Positions 27,485-36,446 of a stretch of DNA of 64,000 nt are shown piece after piece. Below the pieces are notes generated by a model that was given only the letters and a program-made list of their open reading frames with translations, was not told the DNA's origin and made no database searches. Positions within the stretch are counted from its first letter, which is position 1, and each line of letters starts with the position of its first letter. Origin of the DNA: Candidatus Krumholzibacteriia bacterium (lineage in GTDB: Bacteria > Krumholzibacteriota > Krumholzibacteriia > LZORAL124-64-63); NCBI GenBank assembly GCA_016744705.1, contig JADGDU010000012.1, positions 62,001 through 126,000 on the forward strand. Direction: 5' to 3'. A program made the translations under genes and the position numbers.

Positions 27485-28588
27485 TTATAGCAGGTCGTCC
27501 CGACCATCACTTTCCAAACGATTGATTATTTCTTTGATGCGTTGAGCATGGATTTTTTTGGTTACCAACAAGGCATCCGGGGTATCGACCACAATAAGGT
27601 CATCGACTCCCAGCAAAGCCACCAAACGATCATCGGAGCGAACGATGTTCCCGGTGCTCTCTATGCTGAGTAAATTCCCTTGGCCACGGTTTCCATCCTG
27701 CAAATCGTCGGCGAGTTCACCCCAGGCATCCCAACTGCCCAAATCGGACCACCGGAAAGAAGCCTCCAGCACAGAGAACCCAGGCAGTTTTTCCATGATG
27801 GCCACATCCACCGACTCTGCGGGGCAAGGCCCGTATGCGTTTTCCAACGCCAGATTAAAACCGCCAGTTCCAAATTCTTTAATGGGCCCATCCATCAGGT
27901 TGGTCACTTCAGGCACATGGCGTTCTGCCATGGTTTTAAACCAAAGAGGATTCCAGATAAAGATGCCACTATTCCAATAATACTTCCCGCTGCGAACATA
28001 TTCTTCAGCTCGGATGGAATCGGGTTTTTCCACAAATTCCTGGCCATCCAAATTGCCCCAGGCATGAGCCTCCCCTGCGGTACGAATATAACCGTATCCC
28101 GTTTCAGGATGAGTGGGACGGATGCCTATGGTGACAACTGTCTCCTGGGCCACAGCCAAATCAAAGGCCTTTTGCAGTTGGTCACGGAATAAATCATCAT
28201 CGGGGATAAAATGGTCGGCTGGCAACAAGGCCACCGGAGCCTTGGGATCGATGCGCCTAGCCACTCCCATACCCAGCACTGCGCATGGGGCCGTATTGCG
28301 GCCTACCGGTTCACAGATAACATTTTCGGGGGGAAGTTCGGGCAAATCGGCCCGTGTAGGCTCAGCCAGGCTACCGCTGGTGACGACCAGGATGCGGTCG
28401 GCGCCAACCAGAGGTTCCAGGCGTTTGAACGTATCACGCAACAAACTGACCCTGGAACTGAGGGCCTGCAACTGCTTAGGTTGAGCAGTGCGACTGAGGG
28501 GCCAGAAACGTGTTCCCCGGCCCCCCGCCATGATGACGCATATGCCCCGGCTCAAAGAGCCGGAGGGATGTGTTGATTCAACGGTCAT
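27485..28588 (-). CDS. manC: Mannose-1-phosphate guanylyltransferase
   Basis: A 367-aa nucleotidyltransferase making GDP-mannose from GTP and mannose-1-phosphate. The N-terminal signature is CVIMAGGRGTRFWPLSRTAQPKQL, with VALLPADHF, a sugar-binding FVEKPD, YYWNSGIFIWN, and SFRWSDLGSWDAW. The C-terminal left-handed beta-helix is short and no phosphomannose isomerase domain is fused. GDP-mannose probably feeds the polysaccharide genes elsewhere in the window. It follows rplI by 20 nt, an unusual attachment to a ribosomal operon. Confidence 0.93.
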   Translation of the reverse strand: MTVESTHPSGSLSRGICVIMAGGRGTRFWPLSRTAQPKQLQALSSRVSLLRDTFKRLEPLVGADRILVVTSGSLAEPTRADLPELPPENVICEPVGRNTAPCAVLGMGVARRIDPKAPVALLPADHFIPDDDLFRDQLQKAFDLAVAQETVVTIGIRPTHPETGYGYIRTAGEAHAWGNLDGQEFVEKPDSIRAEEYVRSGKYYWNSGIFIWNPLWFKTMAERHVPEVTNLMDGPIKEFGTGGFNLALENAYGPCPAESVDVAIMEKLPGFSVLEASFRWSDLGSWDAWGELADDLQDGNRGQGNLLSIESTGNIVRSDDRLVALLGVDDLIVVDTPDALLVTKKIHAQRIKEIINRLESDGRDDLL

Positions 28589-28608
28589 GAATGAGTGTCT
28601 CCCCTAGT

Positions 28609-29052
28609 TTAGGGTTTGACGACCCAAACCTTGGCCGTCACTTCAACCTCAGAGTGCAGCTTCACTGGGATACTGTAAACACCCAACTGCTTAATGGCTT
28701 CATCCAGCACAATCATTTTGTGATCGAACTCAATGTCATCTTTTTTCAAAGCATCGGCAATATCCCGAGCTGTGACTGAACCGTACAACTGGTCATCATC
28801 GCCCGCTTGTGCGGAGATGGTGCAGCTCAGTTCACCCAGCTTGGCAGCCAGCTCTTCTGCACCAGCACGGCGCAGGTCATCACGTTTGGTTTCCAGCTTC
28901 ATGTGCTCGGCAACCATTTTCCTGTGCCCTTCGGTGGCCAATACGGCCTTACCTTGGGGAATCAGGTAATTTCGGGCGTAACCCCGGGCTACGGTGATGG
29001 TATCACCCATCTCGCCCAGATGCTCCACGCTCTCCATGAGGATCAACTCCAT
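28609..29052 (-). CDS. rplI: 50S ribosomal protein L9
   Basis: A 147-aa protein. The start MELILMESVEHLGEMGD is preferred, with AGGTGG 6 nt upstream; two more in-frame ATG/TTG codons lie just before. The N-terminal rRNA-binding domain has VARGYARNYLIPQGKAVLAT, then comes the long connecting helix, then the C-terminal domain ending HSEVEVTAKVWVV. It is normal in length. Upstream gene order rpsF-rpsR-DUF2232-rplI is the usual one, except that ssb is missing between rpsF and rpsR. Confidence 0.96.
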   Translation of the reverse strand: MELILMESVEHLGEMGDTITVARGYARNYLIPQGKAVLATEGHRKMVAEHMKLETKRDDLRRAGAEELAAKLGELSCTISAQAGDDDQLYGSVTARDIADALKKDDIEFDHKMIVLDEAIKQLGVYSIPVKLHSEVEVTAKVWVVKP

Positions 29053-29090
29053 CATCAACCACCTTTTCTATGTTGCTGCGAGACCACTAA

Positions 29091-30158
29091 TTAAGAGTCG
29101 TCATCGTCAGCATCAGAGGCGGAATCGTCATCATTCCCGCCTGTATCTAGACCAATTCGGTCGGAGCCCGACGGCTCCTCTGAATCAAGCTTGCGAAAGT
29201 CCATCCACTGATCGGCCAATCCCAGCACTACCAGTGGCAGAAAAAGCAGGCCTGCCATGAACATAAAAAACAGTCTCAGCAGTTTTGGCACATTGGCTGC
29301 GCCCAAATGCCACTGCAAAGCAGCACCCTGGACGGCCAACATGGTTGTCACCACCATGACCAGATTCAAGCCAGCGGCGGGCCACCAAGGCAAAGGCAAG
29401 ATCATCAGACCCACCCCTGCCGCAAGCACCCACACTACCGCGAAGGGAAGCCGCCAGCGGACAAACACGGGGAACCCGCGTAAAACCGAAGACAGTCCCA
29501 AAACCCGAACCAAAAGCCAGACCAATCCGAAGGTCACCGCGGCCTGCAGCACAAGAGCCACTGCCACGGCACCGGGAGTCAGTCTGTGAACCGTTTGAAA
29601 CAGATCATCGAGCATCTGCTCTTCAAGCTCCAGTGAGGGTGGTTCCTCCCCCGCTCTGGTTCCTGCCATCAGGAGTTCGCGCCTGGCTTCCAGGGCTTGC
29701 ACCTTCTGGGCTTCAAACAATTCATCCAGCGGCACCTGTTCCAGGGACCACAGGACAATGGGTAAAGACACCACTGCAAGTAGCAATAGAATGACACCGG
29801 GCTTCCACCGCAGCATCAGTCCGATTCCAGCCACAAGTCCCGACACCACATGGGTGGTCATAGGCCAAGTCACTTCACCGGGCATCATCACCCATCCCGC
29901 CACAAGCCAAAGGCCTGCTCCGACCAACACCCAAAGGTGTGGACGGCCCATCAGAAGAGCCCAAGTCCAAAGCACCGGCACCAAATAAGGTGTCAAAAGT
30001 GACATCACACTCAGGATTCCCAGGACGGGAAGAACGAGGTTGTCATTTCCCTGCGCCACCGAAAACAGGCCACCCAGGATGACGGTTGCTAAAACCGCCA
30101 CCACGATGGGCATGACTGCCGGCATTTGGCGGGTCAAATCAACTCCGTTATCATTCAA
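29091..30158 (-). CDS. DUF2232 (YybS-like) membrane protein
   Basis: A 355-aa protein with about eight hydrophobic segments and an acidic, Asp-rich cytoplasmic tail (DDDSASDADDDDS). It matches the DUF2232/YybS family by position, between rpsR and rplI as in many bacteria, and by topology. A loop at about 150-190 carries two negative stretches (EEPPSLELEEQMLDDLF). Function is unknown. Confidence 0.75.
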   Translation of the reverse strand: MNDNGVDLTRQMPAVMPIVVAVLATVILGGLFSVAQGNDNLVLPVLGILSVMSLLTPYLVPVLWTWALLMGRPHLWVLVGAGLWLVAGWVMMPGEVTWPMTTHVVSGLVAGIGLMLRWKPGVILLLLAVVSLPIVLWSLEQVPLDELFEAQKVQALEARRELLMAGTRAGEEPPSLELEEQMLDDLFQTVHRLTPGAVAVALVLQAAVTFGLVWLLVRVLGLSSVLRGFPVFVRWRLPFAVVWVLAAGVGLMILPLPWWPAAGLNLVMVVTTMLAVQGAALQWHLGAANVPKLLRLFFMFMAGLLFLPLVVLGLADQWMDFRKLDSEEPSGSDRIGLDTGGNDDDSASDADDDDS

Positions 30159-30180
30159 TTAACCACAGGCAGGCCGTAGC

Positions 30181-30447
30181 CTACCGGTAGTATTCCTTCA
30201 CGAAGGGCAGCAAAGCGATGTGCCGTGCGCGCTTGATGGCAATAGCCAAAGGACGCTGGAACTTCGGAATGGTACCAGTATTGCGACGGGGTGCGATCTT
30301 GCCGCGCTCGGTCACAAAACGACGAAGGAATTCTTCATCTTTGTAGTCAATGGCAACCATACCAGTCTTGCTAAAGAAGCAGACCTTCTGTTTCCCATGC
30401 CTTCTTTTTTTCTTTTTCTTCTTGATCCGAAGATTTTTACGTGCCAT
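30181..30447 (-). CDS. rpsR: 30S ribosomal protein S18
   Basis: An 88-aa basic protein. The core has [60 protein letters not shown], split here by the conserved IDYKD and KIxPRR motifs. The N-terminus has an extended lysine/arginine run ([15 protein letters not shown]). AAGGAG lies upstream. A single cysteine remains, so it is not a zinc-ribbon S18. Confidence 0.96.
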   Translation of the reverse strand: MARKNLRIKKKKKKRRHGKQKVCFFSKTGMVAIDYKDEEFLRRFVTERGKIAPRRNTGTIPKFQRPLAIAIKRARHIALLPFVKEYYR

Positions 30448-30532
30448 CGGATTCTCCTTAGTTGGGTTGCGCCAGTCTTAATATTTAGCTGACGACAGTA
30501 AGACCGAAACGACTGAGAAAACGGGAAACTGC

Positions 30533-30892
30533 TTATTCTGCGGCTTCTCTGTTTTCAGCCTGGGCCTGGCGACGCTTGGCCATGGCCACGCGGTTCCGCT
30601 CTTCCCACTCCTCATCAACGACAACCAGGTGCCGCAGCACTTTGTCATCGAGACGCAGGAACTTGTCGAGATCTGCAACAGCGGTGCCGTTGGCCTTGAA
30701 CCTCAGGAACATATAGTTCCCCTTGTTCTCGTACTCGATCTCATAAGCAAGGCGACGAACGCCCCAATGGTTCTCCTGAGTAATCTGACCTTCATGATCG
30801 GCAAGAATAGTACTGACACGCTCAACACGCGCAGCCATCTGCTCTTCAGGCTGGTCAGCCTTCAAGATAAAGATAAGTTCATACTTCTTCAT
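30533..30892 (-). CDS. rpsF: 30S ribosomal protein S6
   Basis: A 119-aa protein. The start at 30892 (MKKYELIFIL) has GGAGGTG 7 nt upstream. The ferredoxin-like fold motifs YELIFILK, WGVRRLAYEIEYENKGNYMFLRFK and a C-terminal basic tail are present. An 85-nt gap, with no ssb, separates it from rpsR. It is the first gene of a seven-to-eight-gene operon ending at the LpoA/LivK-like lipoprotein. Confidence 0.95.
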   Translation of the reverse strand: MKKYELIFILKADQPEEQMAARVERVSTILADHEGQITQENHWGVRRLAYEIEYENKGNYMFLRFKANGTAVADLDKFLRLDDKVLRHLVVVDEEWEERNRVAMAKRRQAQAENREAAE

Positions 30893-31168
30893 CGGTAACA
30901 CCTCCCCCCGGACAGAAGACCCGAGTCTCTATTCGTGATGGCCTGCCGATGCCATTTCAGGAAAACCACATTGGGTTAACCAAATTTGGCGACCGCCCGT
31001 CACGTCAGCTCGGGTAGGGATGTGAGCACCAGACTAACGAATTAGCTTGGTAATGTTGTATGGGCGCAATGCACCCTGGACCCGCAGCATGCGGGAAGGC
31101 AGGCAATATATCGCGCAGATGGGGAAATGGCAAGAAAAAGAGCATGGTCAGGAAAGTAGTGAAAACAC

Positions 31169-31855
31169 CTACTCAGGTGGGCGCCGACGGTTGAATCGGC
31201 TGGCTGTCTTTTCAAGACTGCTTTCCAACCAGAATTCTACGGCGTCCGCGGCATGGGCCACCACTTCCCGTACGTCATCCCATTCTTCAGGTTCGAATTC
31301 GGCCAAAACGTAATCGGCCCAAAATTCAGGATCCACCGGAACATCTTTGGGGGCCACACCCAGCCGTAAGCGGGGAAAGACTTCACCCTCAAGTTCATCA
31401 ATGATGGATTGAATTCCATTTTGGCCACCACTGCGCCCTTTGCCCCGTAAGCGAATCGCCCCCAAAGGTAAGAGCAGATCGTCGCAGATGATAAACGGCC
31501 GGCATCCGGAGGGAAGGTATGGAGGCTCGGCAGGGGCATCCGGTTCTGTGGGTTCAGGGTAGATCAACCCCATGGCCGTGAGTTTTTCACCCGACCGGTT
31601 CCCCCAGCTCACCAGGGCTTCTCCACTGAGATTCATGTAGGTCAGAGGCTTGAGCAAAACAGGAGAGCCATCCTCAAAATCAGCCGCGGTGGCCAGATAT
31701 TTGCCTTCAGAAACACTGAAATCCAATGTGAGACGCCGAGCCAGTTCATCCAAGACCATAAACCCAATATTGTGGCGCGTCTTTTCGTACCGCGCCCCAG
31801 GGTTTCCCAGTCCCACTACAATTTTAGGGGGTGTAACCGACACATTGGCCTCCAT
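31169..31855 (-). CDS. pth: Peptidyl-tRNA hydrolase with a proline-rich insertion
   Basis: About 228 aa, longer than the typical 190. It frees tRNA from peptidyl-tRNA that drops off ribosomes. Catalytic positions found are the Asn in GLGNPG, the His in TRHNIGFMVL, the Asn in TYMNLSGEAL and the Asp in CDDLLLPLG. The usual GGHNG is GGQNG here, so the conserved His (E. coli H113) is Gln. About 25 residues rich in Pro and Glu (YPEPTEPDAPAEPPYLP) are inserted just before the DDL strand. The start MEANVSVTPPK is preferred. rplY is 110 nt upstream. Confidence 0.93.
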   Translation of the reverse strand: MEANVSVTPPKIVVGLGNPGARYEKTRHNIGFMVLDELARRLTLDFSVSEGKYLATAADFEDGSPVLLKPLTYMNLSGEALVSWGNRSGEKLTAMGLIYPEPTEPDAPAEPPYLPSGCRPFIICDDLLLPLGAIRLRGKGRSGGQNGIQSIIDELEGEVFPRLRLGVAPKDVPVDPEFWADYVLAEFEPEEWDDVREVVAHAADAVEFWLESSLEKTASRFNRRRPPE

Positions 31856-31884
31856 TGGCAAAATCAAGCGCTCCTATTTTGGCG

Positions 31885-31916
31885 AAGCGCCTCCAGGAAT
31901 TCTCCCGGAGGCGCTT
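31885..31916 (-). promoter_or_regulatory. GC-rich hairpin between rplY and pth
   Basis: A perfect 10-bp inverted repeat AAGCGCCTCC / GGAGGCGCTT with a 12-nt loop lies 30 nt upstream of the pth start. There is no T-tract on either side, so it is more likely a processing or attenuation structure than a rho-independent terminator. Confidence 0.5.
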
Positions 31917-31964
31917 CTTATGATCCACCAAATATCCTCTGGAATTCAGAGAATCGTTGGAGAA

Positions 31965-32627
31965 CTAGTCGTCCTTCTTCTCGTCGTCACCTTCAGAGTC
32001 AGCGCCTTCAGCACCTTCGGCACCTTCTTCGCCCTCTTCAAGCTCTTCTTCTTCTTCAACTTCCAGAACCTGAGGCTTGATATTCAGCACAAGAATTTCA
32101 GGGTCGGAAATGACTTCACCCACGGGAGCAACAATGTCGCGCACGAAGATTTTGTCATTGAGTTCCAATTCCGTGATATCGATGGTGATGTACTCTGGCA
32201 ATTCCCGAGGCAGACAAGAAATCTCCACAGCCTGCAAGGACATGGCCACAGCAGCTTCGCCAGACCTGGTAGCAGCGTTTTCGCCAACAACCTGTACAGA
32301 AACAGCCACTGTCACAGGAACGCCGCGAGGAATTTCCATCAAGTCCACATGAAGAATTTCATCGGTGCACGGGTTGCGCTGGACTTCCCGCAACAAAGCG
32401 ATGGCATCGTCATCGGTCACTTCACCCATGGCCAGAGAGAAAATAGCAGCACGACCGGCCAACTGAGTCATCGCCTTGGTGAAAGGCTTGGCTTCCAATT
32501 CAACCATCATGCTGTCGCGTTCCTTGCCATAAACTACAGCAGGAATGCGGCCTGCTGCACGCAGACGACGGTTTTCGTTTTTGCCTTTGGTCGACCGGGG
32601 AATGATTTCAAGATTAACGAGACCCAT
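31965..32627 (-). CDS. rplY: 50S ribosomal protein L25 (TL5/CTC long form)
   Basis: A 220-aa protein binding 5S rRNA. The N-terminal L25 domain has RRLRAAGRIPAVVYG and a beta-barrel with HVDLMEIPRG. The C-terminal TL5-type beta domain has ISCLPRELPEYITIDITELELND. It ends in a very acidic tail (EVEEEEELEEGEEG...), which is common in this form. The pair rplY-pth and the upstream prs are the standard order. A perfect -35-like TTGACA (32833-region, minus strand) stands about 200 nt upstream, but no good -10 was found. Confidence 0.95.
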   Translation of the reverse strand: MGLVNLEIIPRSTKGKNENRRLRAAGRIPAVVYGKERDSMMVELEAKPFTKAMTQLAGRAAIFSLAMGEVTDDDAIALLREVQRNPCTDEILHVDLMEIPRGVPVTVAVSVQVVGENAATRSGEAAVAMSLQAVEISCLPRELPEYITIDITELELNDKIFVRDIVAPVGEVISDPEILVLNIKPQVLEVEEEEELEEGEEGAEGAEGADSEGDDEKKDD

Positions 32628-32886
32628 GGCGTCTCCTCCAAGTGGTAGTGGCTACCGAGATTTCGGCAGCAGAGAAAGGGCTCGCTGCAAAATTGCGCAA
32701 CAAGAAACCTTTTGGCCTTTGGCCTGATTGGGAAAGCGCATCCTCACATGTTTGGCCAGCTACTGCCGAGAGGATTGAACGTTCCCGCAAAATGACTGCT
32801 CAAAAAAGTACTACTGAAGAAATATGTCAAGGGGATTACTCATATTGAGCCATCCCCCAAGGCCGTAAGCCCCAGCCCTAAAGCCT

Positions 32887-33825
32887 TTAAACAAAAAGGG
32901 CGCTGACTGTTTTCTCCAGGTGAATCCGCTCAATGGCATCTGCCAAAAGGGAACTCATGTCCAATACCTTGATTTTATCACACAGGTGATGGCGATCAAA
33001 AGGAATCGTATTGCTGACCACCAATTCTTTGATGGGTGAGGCATTGAGCCGGTCAATGGCAGGCCCAGAGAGGATGGGGTGAGTGCAACAAGCTGTTACT
33101 GAGAGGGCGCCCTGTTTTTCAACACAAACACGAGCAGCATCGGTGAGGGTGCCGGCCGTATCAATCATGTCGTCGAAAATGATCACATGACGGTCCTTTA
33201 CATCCCCAATGAAATTCATCACTTCCACCGCATTGGCCTCAGGACGGCGTTTGTCGATGATGGCCAGATCAGCCTTCAGCCGCTTGGCAAAAGAGCGGGC
33301 CATTTTGATGGAGCCCACGTCCGGAGCCAGAACCACATGATTTTCCGTATTACGCCCCTCAAAGTGCTTCAAAAGCACGGGAGCCGAGTAAATATGATCC
33401 AGCGGTATGTCAAAGAAGCCCTGGATCTGGGGGGCATGCAAATCGATGGTTAAAACCCTGTCAGCGCCAGCGGTGGTGATCAGATTGGCCATCAACTTGG
33501 CACCGATGGGAACCCGAGGCTGATCTTTGCGATCCTGCCGGGCATAACCAAAATAGGGAATGACGGCAGTCACCCTCCGAGCAGAAGCACGCTTCACCGC
33601 ATCAATCAGGAGGAGTAATTCAATAATATTCTCACCAGGCGGGTTGGTGGGCTGGACGATGAATACATCGGTACCACGGATGTTATCCATGATCTTGATA
33701 CTCACTTCACCATCAGAAAAACGGGTGGCTTGCACTTCGAGTAGGCTGATATTCAGATTTTTGGCGATTAATTCGCCCATCTCTTTGTGGGCAGATCCAG
33801 ACAGGACGACCAATTCGTTATACAT
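32887..33825 (-). CDS. prs: Ribose-phosphate pyrophosphokinase
   Basis: A 312-aa PRPP synthase. The start MYNELVVLSGSAH is preferred, with GGAGG 9 nt upstream; a longer reading runs through the tRNA-Gln gene and is wrong. Motifs seen are FSDGEVSIKI, FIVQPTNPPGENIIELLLL, YFGYARQDRKDQPRVPIGAKL, the flexible-loop DKRRPE, and the PRPP loop IIFDDMIDTAGTL. It feeds purine, pyrimidine, His, Trp and NAD synthesis, and possibly the prenyl-phosphate phosphoribosyltransferase-like gene at 36447-37337. tRNA-Gln lies directly upstream. Confidence 0.96.
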   Translation of the reverse strand: MYNELVVLSGSAHKEMGELIAKNLNISLLEVQATRFSDGEVSIKIMDNIRGTDVFIVQPTNPPGENIIELLLLIDAVKRASARRVTAVIPYFGYARQDRKDQPRVPIGAKLMANLITTAGADRVLTIDLHAPQIQGFFDIPLDHIYSAPVLLKHFEGRNTENHVVLAPDVGSIKMARSFAKRLKADLAIIDKRRPEANAVEVMNFIGDVKDRHVIIFDDMIDTAGTLTDAARVCVEKQGALSVTACCTHPILSGPAIDRLNASPIKELVVSNTIPFDRHHLCDKIKVLDMSSLLADAIERIHLEKTVSALFV

Positions 33826-33957
33826 TCGGCGGAGCCTCCAAGAAGACCAAAGGTGAGACTTTGAGGTGGTACCATTGACAAGGGTGAGGCTATGAAAACC
33901 GATTAGGAAAATAAAATCAAGTGTTGGAAAAAAAGAGAGGAAAAAAGAGAGGTAGGA

Positions 33958-34033
33958 TGGTTGGGGCGGAAGGATTCGAACCTTCGCATGCATGGACCAA
34001 AACCATGTGTCTTAACCACTTGACAACGCCCCA
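33958..34033 (-). tRNA. tRNA-Gln (anticodon TTG)
   Basis: A complete 76-nt cloverleaf: acceptor TGGGGCG/CGCCCCA, anticodon stem CATGG/CCATG with loop TTTTGGT, T-arm GAAGG TTCGAAT CCTTC, and an encoded CCA. It lies between spoVG and prs, an arrangement known in other bacteria. Confidence 0.96.
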
Positions 34034-34072
34034 ACCGGAACTAATGCTGTGTTCATCCCGATTATGGAAGAA

Positions 34073-34414
34073 CTAAAAACTTTCCTCCATTACGGAGCCT
34101 TGACCGTCATCATCATAATCTGAATGCCGGCTTGGAGGGGGAATTTCCCCATTCTCCACTTTTTGTATTTCCTGGCGGTAGGCTGCTACCACCTGGTTTT
34201 CCATCCATTGGCGAGTGGCCATATTAATGGGATGGGCAATATCCTGGAATGTTCCGTCCTTACGCTTCCGGCTGGGCATGGCAATGAACAACCCAGAAGC
34301 ACCTTCGATAATCTTCAGTCCGCGGACCACAAAAGCATTGTCCAGAGTAATGCTGGCGAAGCCCTTAAGCTTGTTGTCATCGCGCAGGGTAATCCTGATT
34401 TCAGAGATATCCAA
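34073..34414 (-). CDS. spoVG: SpoVG family RNA/DNA-binding regulator
   Basis: A 113-aa protein. It starts with TTG at 34414, behind GAGAGGGAG. The core matches SpoVG: ISEIRITLRDDNKLKGFASITLDNAFVVRGLKIIEG followed by LFIAMPSRKRKDG, here split at the glycine. SpoVG binds nucleic acids and modulates gene expression in many non-sporulating bacteria. The position (ispE-spoVG-tRNA-Gln-prs) is the conserved one. The C-terminus is acidic (SDYDDDGQGSVMEESF). Confidence 0.95.
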   Translation of the reverse strand: MDISEIRITLRDDNKLKGFASITLDNAFVVRGLKIIEGASGLFIAMPSRKRKDGTFQDIAHPINMATRQWMENQVVAAYRQEIQKVENGEIPPPSRHSDYDDDGQGSVMEESF

Positions 34415-34473
34415 GGTTCTCCCTCTCCGTGGCGTGATCGACAAATAATAAGCAAAACAAGCAGCCAGAGCCA

Positions 34474-35403
34474 TTATTGAACAATTACACCGGCCCCGTA
34501 TGGACCAACAATTCGGACGAATAAACCATCGGCTTCTAATTCAGCCACCAATTCGGTGAGATCTTCCCCATCAGGGAACACCCCAACAACTGCTGACCCA
34601 CTCCCCGAAAGCATAGCTACGGGAGCCAACTCTTGCAATCTCAAAACCAGCCGCTGCAATGCAGGCTGCTGGGGCAAAACCACAGACTCCAGTCGGTTGA
34701 ATCCAGGCCATGTGTCCTGGGGGAACCGTACCAAGATTGGCTTCATGACTTGGATGTTAGCCTTTGTACTGTTCACTGTCAATCCCATTTTGAGATTTCC
34801 ATACACTTCAGCTGCCTTTAACTTCAATGGTGGTTTAGCTATAAGGAACTGACCGGTACGCACGGAGGGCAATGAGGTGAGTATAGTCCCAATCCCCCTG
34901 CCGAGAGCGGTTCCCCCCTTAATGAAAAAAGGAACATCTGCCCCCAGACCACTGCCCAGCTCTTCCAGTTTTTTATCACTCAACCGAGTTTCAAAAAGGT
35001 TGTCACAGGCTTTGAGCACGGCCGCCGCATCACTGGAGCCTCCACCGAGGCCGGCCTCGGACGGAATGGTTTTCACCAAATGGATATTGATATCACCGGA
35101 GAGCCCCATCTCACGACAGAAATGCCGAGCGGCCTGCCAGCACAAATTCGTCTCATCGTTGGGCGCCGAGCCTTCAGGGAAAACCGAGATGGAGATATTG
35201 GGTTCTCCGCCGGCAAACTGCTCAGTCAGCCCTACTTCAACCGTATCAAAAAGGGAAATAGCCTGAAAAACAGTTTCTATTTCATGGTACCCGTCGTGCC
35301 TCTGGCGCACAATTTCCAGGTGCAGGTTGACCTTGGCCGGCGCTTTGATGGCCACAGTTTTGCCAACTGTTTTGCGGCCCCGGGAAAAACCCGAATCGTT
35401 CAT
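34474..35403 (-). CDS. ispE: 4-diphosphocytidyl-2-C-methyl-D-erythritol kinase
   Basis: A 309-aa GHMP kinase of the MEP isoprenoid pathway. Motifs are IKAPAKVNLHLEIVRQRHDGYHEI, the ATP-binding PSEAGLGGGSSDAAA, GADVPFFIKGGTALGRGIG, and MLSGSGSAVVGVF. The first 18 residues (MNDSGFSRGRKTVGKTVA) are a short extension. It overlaps the DUF362 gene by 4 nt (ATGA). Its products supply the prenyl carrier lipids used by the polysaccharide genes upstream. Confidence 0.95.
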   Translation of the reverse strand: MNDSGFSRGRKTVGKTVAIKAPAKVNLHLEIVRQRHDGYHEIETVFQAISLFDTVEVGLTEQFAGGEPNISISVFPEGSAPNDETNLCWQAARHFCREMGLSGDINIHLVKTIPSEAGLGGGSSDAAAVLKACDNLFETRLSDKKLEELGSGLGADVPFFIKGGTALGRGIGTILTSLPSVRTGQFLIAKPPLKLKAAEVYGNLKMGLTVNSTKANIQVMKPILVRFPQDTWPGFNRLESVVLPQQPALQRLVLRLQELAPVAMLSGSGSAVVGVFPDGEDLTELVAELEADGLFVRIVGPYGAGVIVQ

Positions 35404-36425
35404 GAGGTCACTCCTGATTGAAATTCACGGAAAAGGCGGTCCCAGGCTGATTCCTGATGGGGGTTCTGGCCCCTTGGTCCACGGCTAAATACTCTGTCCC
35501 AAAGATTCCCCGGAGTCCACTGGGTCACCGGGTTGCCGGATGCAAAGGTGTCTTCCGGAATCTGGAAGTCAAGATCCAACCACTCGGTCTCTCCTACCAA
35601 GCGTATGCTTTCCAAGTCCGACACTCCCAAATTCCGCTCCTGGCACAAACCCAGCCAAGGAGAATCAGAAGGATCCAGCCCACTCAACTTGGCTAAGACA
35701 GAATCAACCGCCACCGGATCGTTCCCGGCGATGAGCAGATTGCGGACCAAAGTGACGTGAGCCCCCCCTTTGCGCACAACAGAGACCACAGTGGCATCTG
35801 TGACCGCGCCCATGGAAGAAAAAACATCATGTCCCAATCCCACAACCTCTGCCATAATTTCCACCAAGGGCGTTTTCCCGGAAGGTTTTCTCTCTGGAAC
35901 CAACAAATGAGCCAACAAGGCAACATTGGCCCCCAGTGTTCCGCCGGACTCAAAATTCATGGTGGAAAGCAACAAAAGATCTTTCCCTCGCAAATGAGGA
36001 GAAATTTTGAATCCCTGAGGCAGGACACTTTCCAAGGCAGGAAGCAACGCCTGGGGACGGAAAGGAGAGACAGCAATGGTATCGGCATTGGCAGGTTTCA
36101 AATCATTATCGTTGAGGACTGTATCCCACCCCAAGCCTCGTATATTGACAGATGGCCCCGAATTGGCGACCGAAAGCAGCATACAAGCCTCACTCCGTTT
36201 ATCAGCCAATGGTTCCTGGACAGTAGAAAGCTTATTTAAAATGGCTTCAATTTGCCAGGGTGGACAAACCTGCCCCAGGGAGTGGTTGCCCCGGGAAGCT
36301 TTCCCAGCGCAAATAGTGCTCTCCTTTGAGGGCCGATTCCCAAGGCCCGACAACTCAAATAACCGGCGATAATCGTCGGCAATGGTTTCCGGGCGAGCAC
36401 TGACAATTGCCACAACTGGCCGCAT
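35400..36425 (-). CDS. DUF362 domain protein
   Basis: A 341-aa protein without an obvious signal peptide. DUF362 traits are VLNDNDLKPANADTIAVSPFRPQ, DLLLLSTMNFESGGTLGA, and the typical NLLIAGNDPVAVDSVLAKLSGLDP, which normally positions a metal or cofactor. No 4Fe-4S cysteine pattern (CxxCxxC) is visible, unlike ferredoxin-linked members. The C-terminal 60 residues (WTPGNLWDRVF...) are extra. Function is unknown; it is coupled to ispE by a 4-nt overlap and lies downstream of the prenyltransferase. Confidence 0.75.
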   Translation of the reverse strand: MRPVVAIVSARPETIADDYRRLFELSGLGNRPSKESTICAGKASRGNHSLGQVCPPWQIEAILNKLSTVQEPLADKRSEACMLLSVANSGPSVNIRGLGWDTVLNDNDLKPANADTIAVSPFRPQALLPALESVLPQGFKISPHLRGKDLLLLSTMNFESGGTLGANVALLAHLLVPERKPSGKTPLVEIMAEVVGLGHDVFSSMGAVTDATVVSVVRKGGAHVTLVRNLLIAGNDPVAVDSVLAKLSGLDPSDSPWLGLCQERNLGVSDLESIRLVGETEWLDLDFQIPEDTFASGNPVTQWTPGNLWDRVFSRGPRGQNPHQESAWDRLFREFQSGVTS

Positions 36426-36446
36426 TCTTTTCCTCCGAAAGAGTCC

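Noticed and set aside
32887..33993. Extended prs reading frame of 368 aa
   Set aside because: The N-terminal 56 residues run through the tRNA-Gln gene; the ATG at 33825 with GGAGG is the real start.
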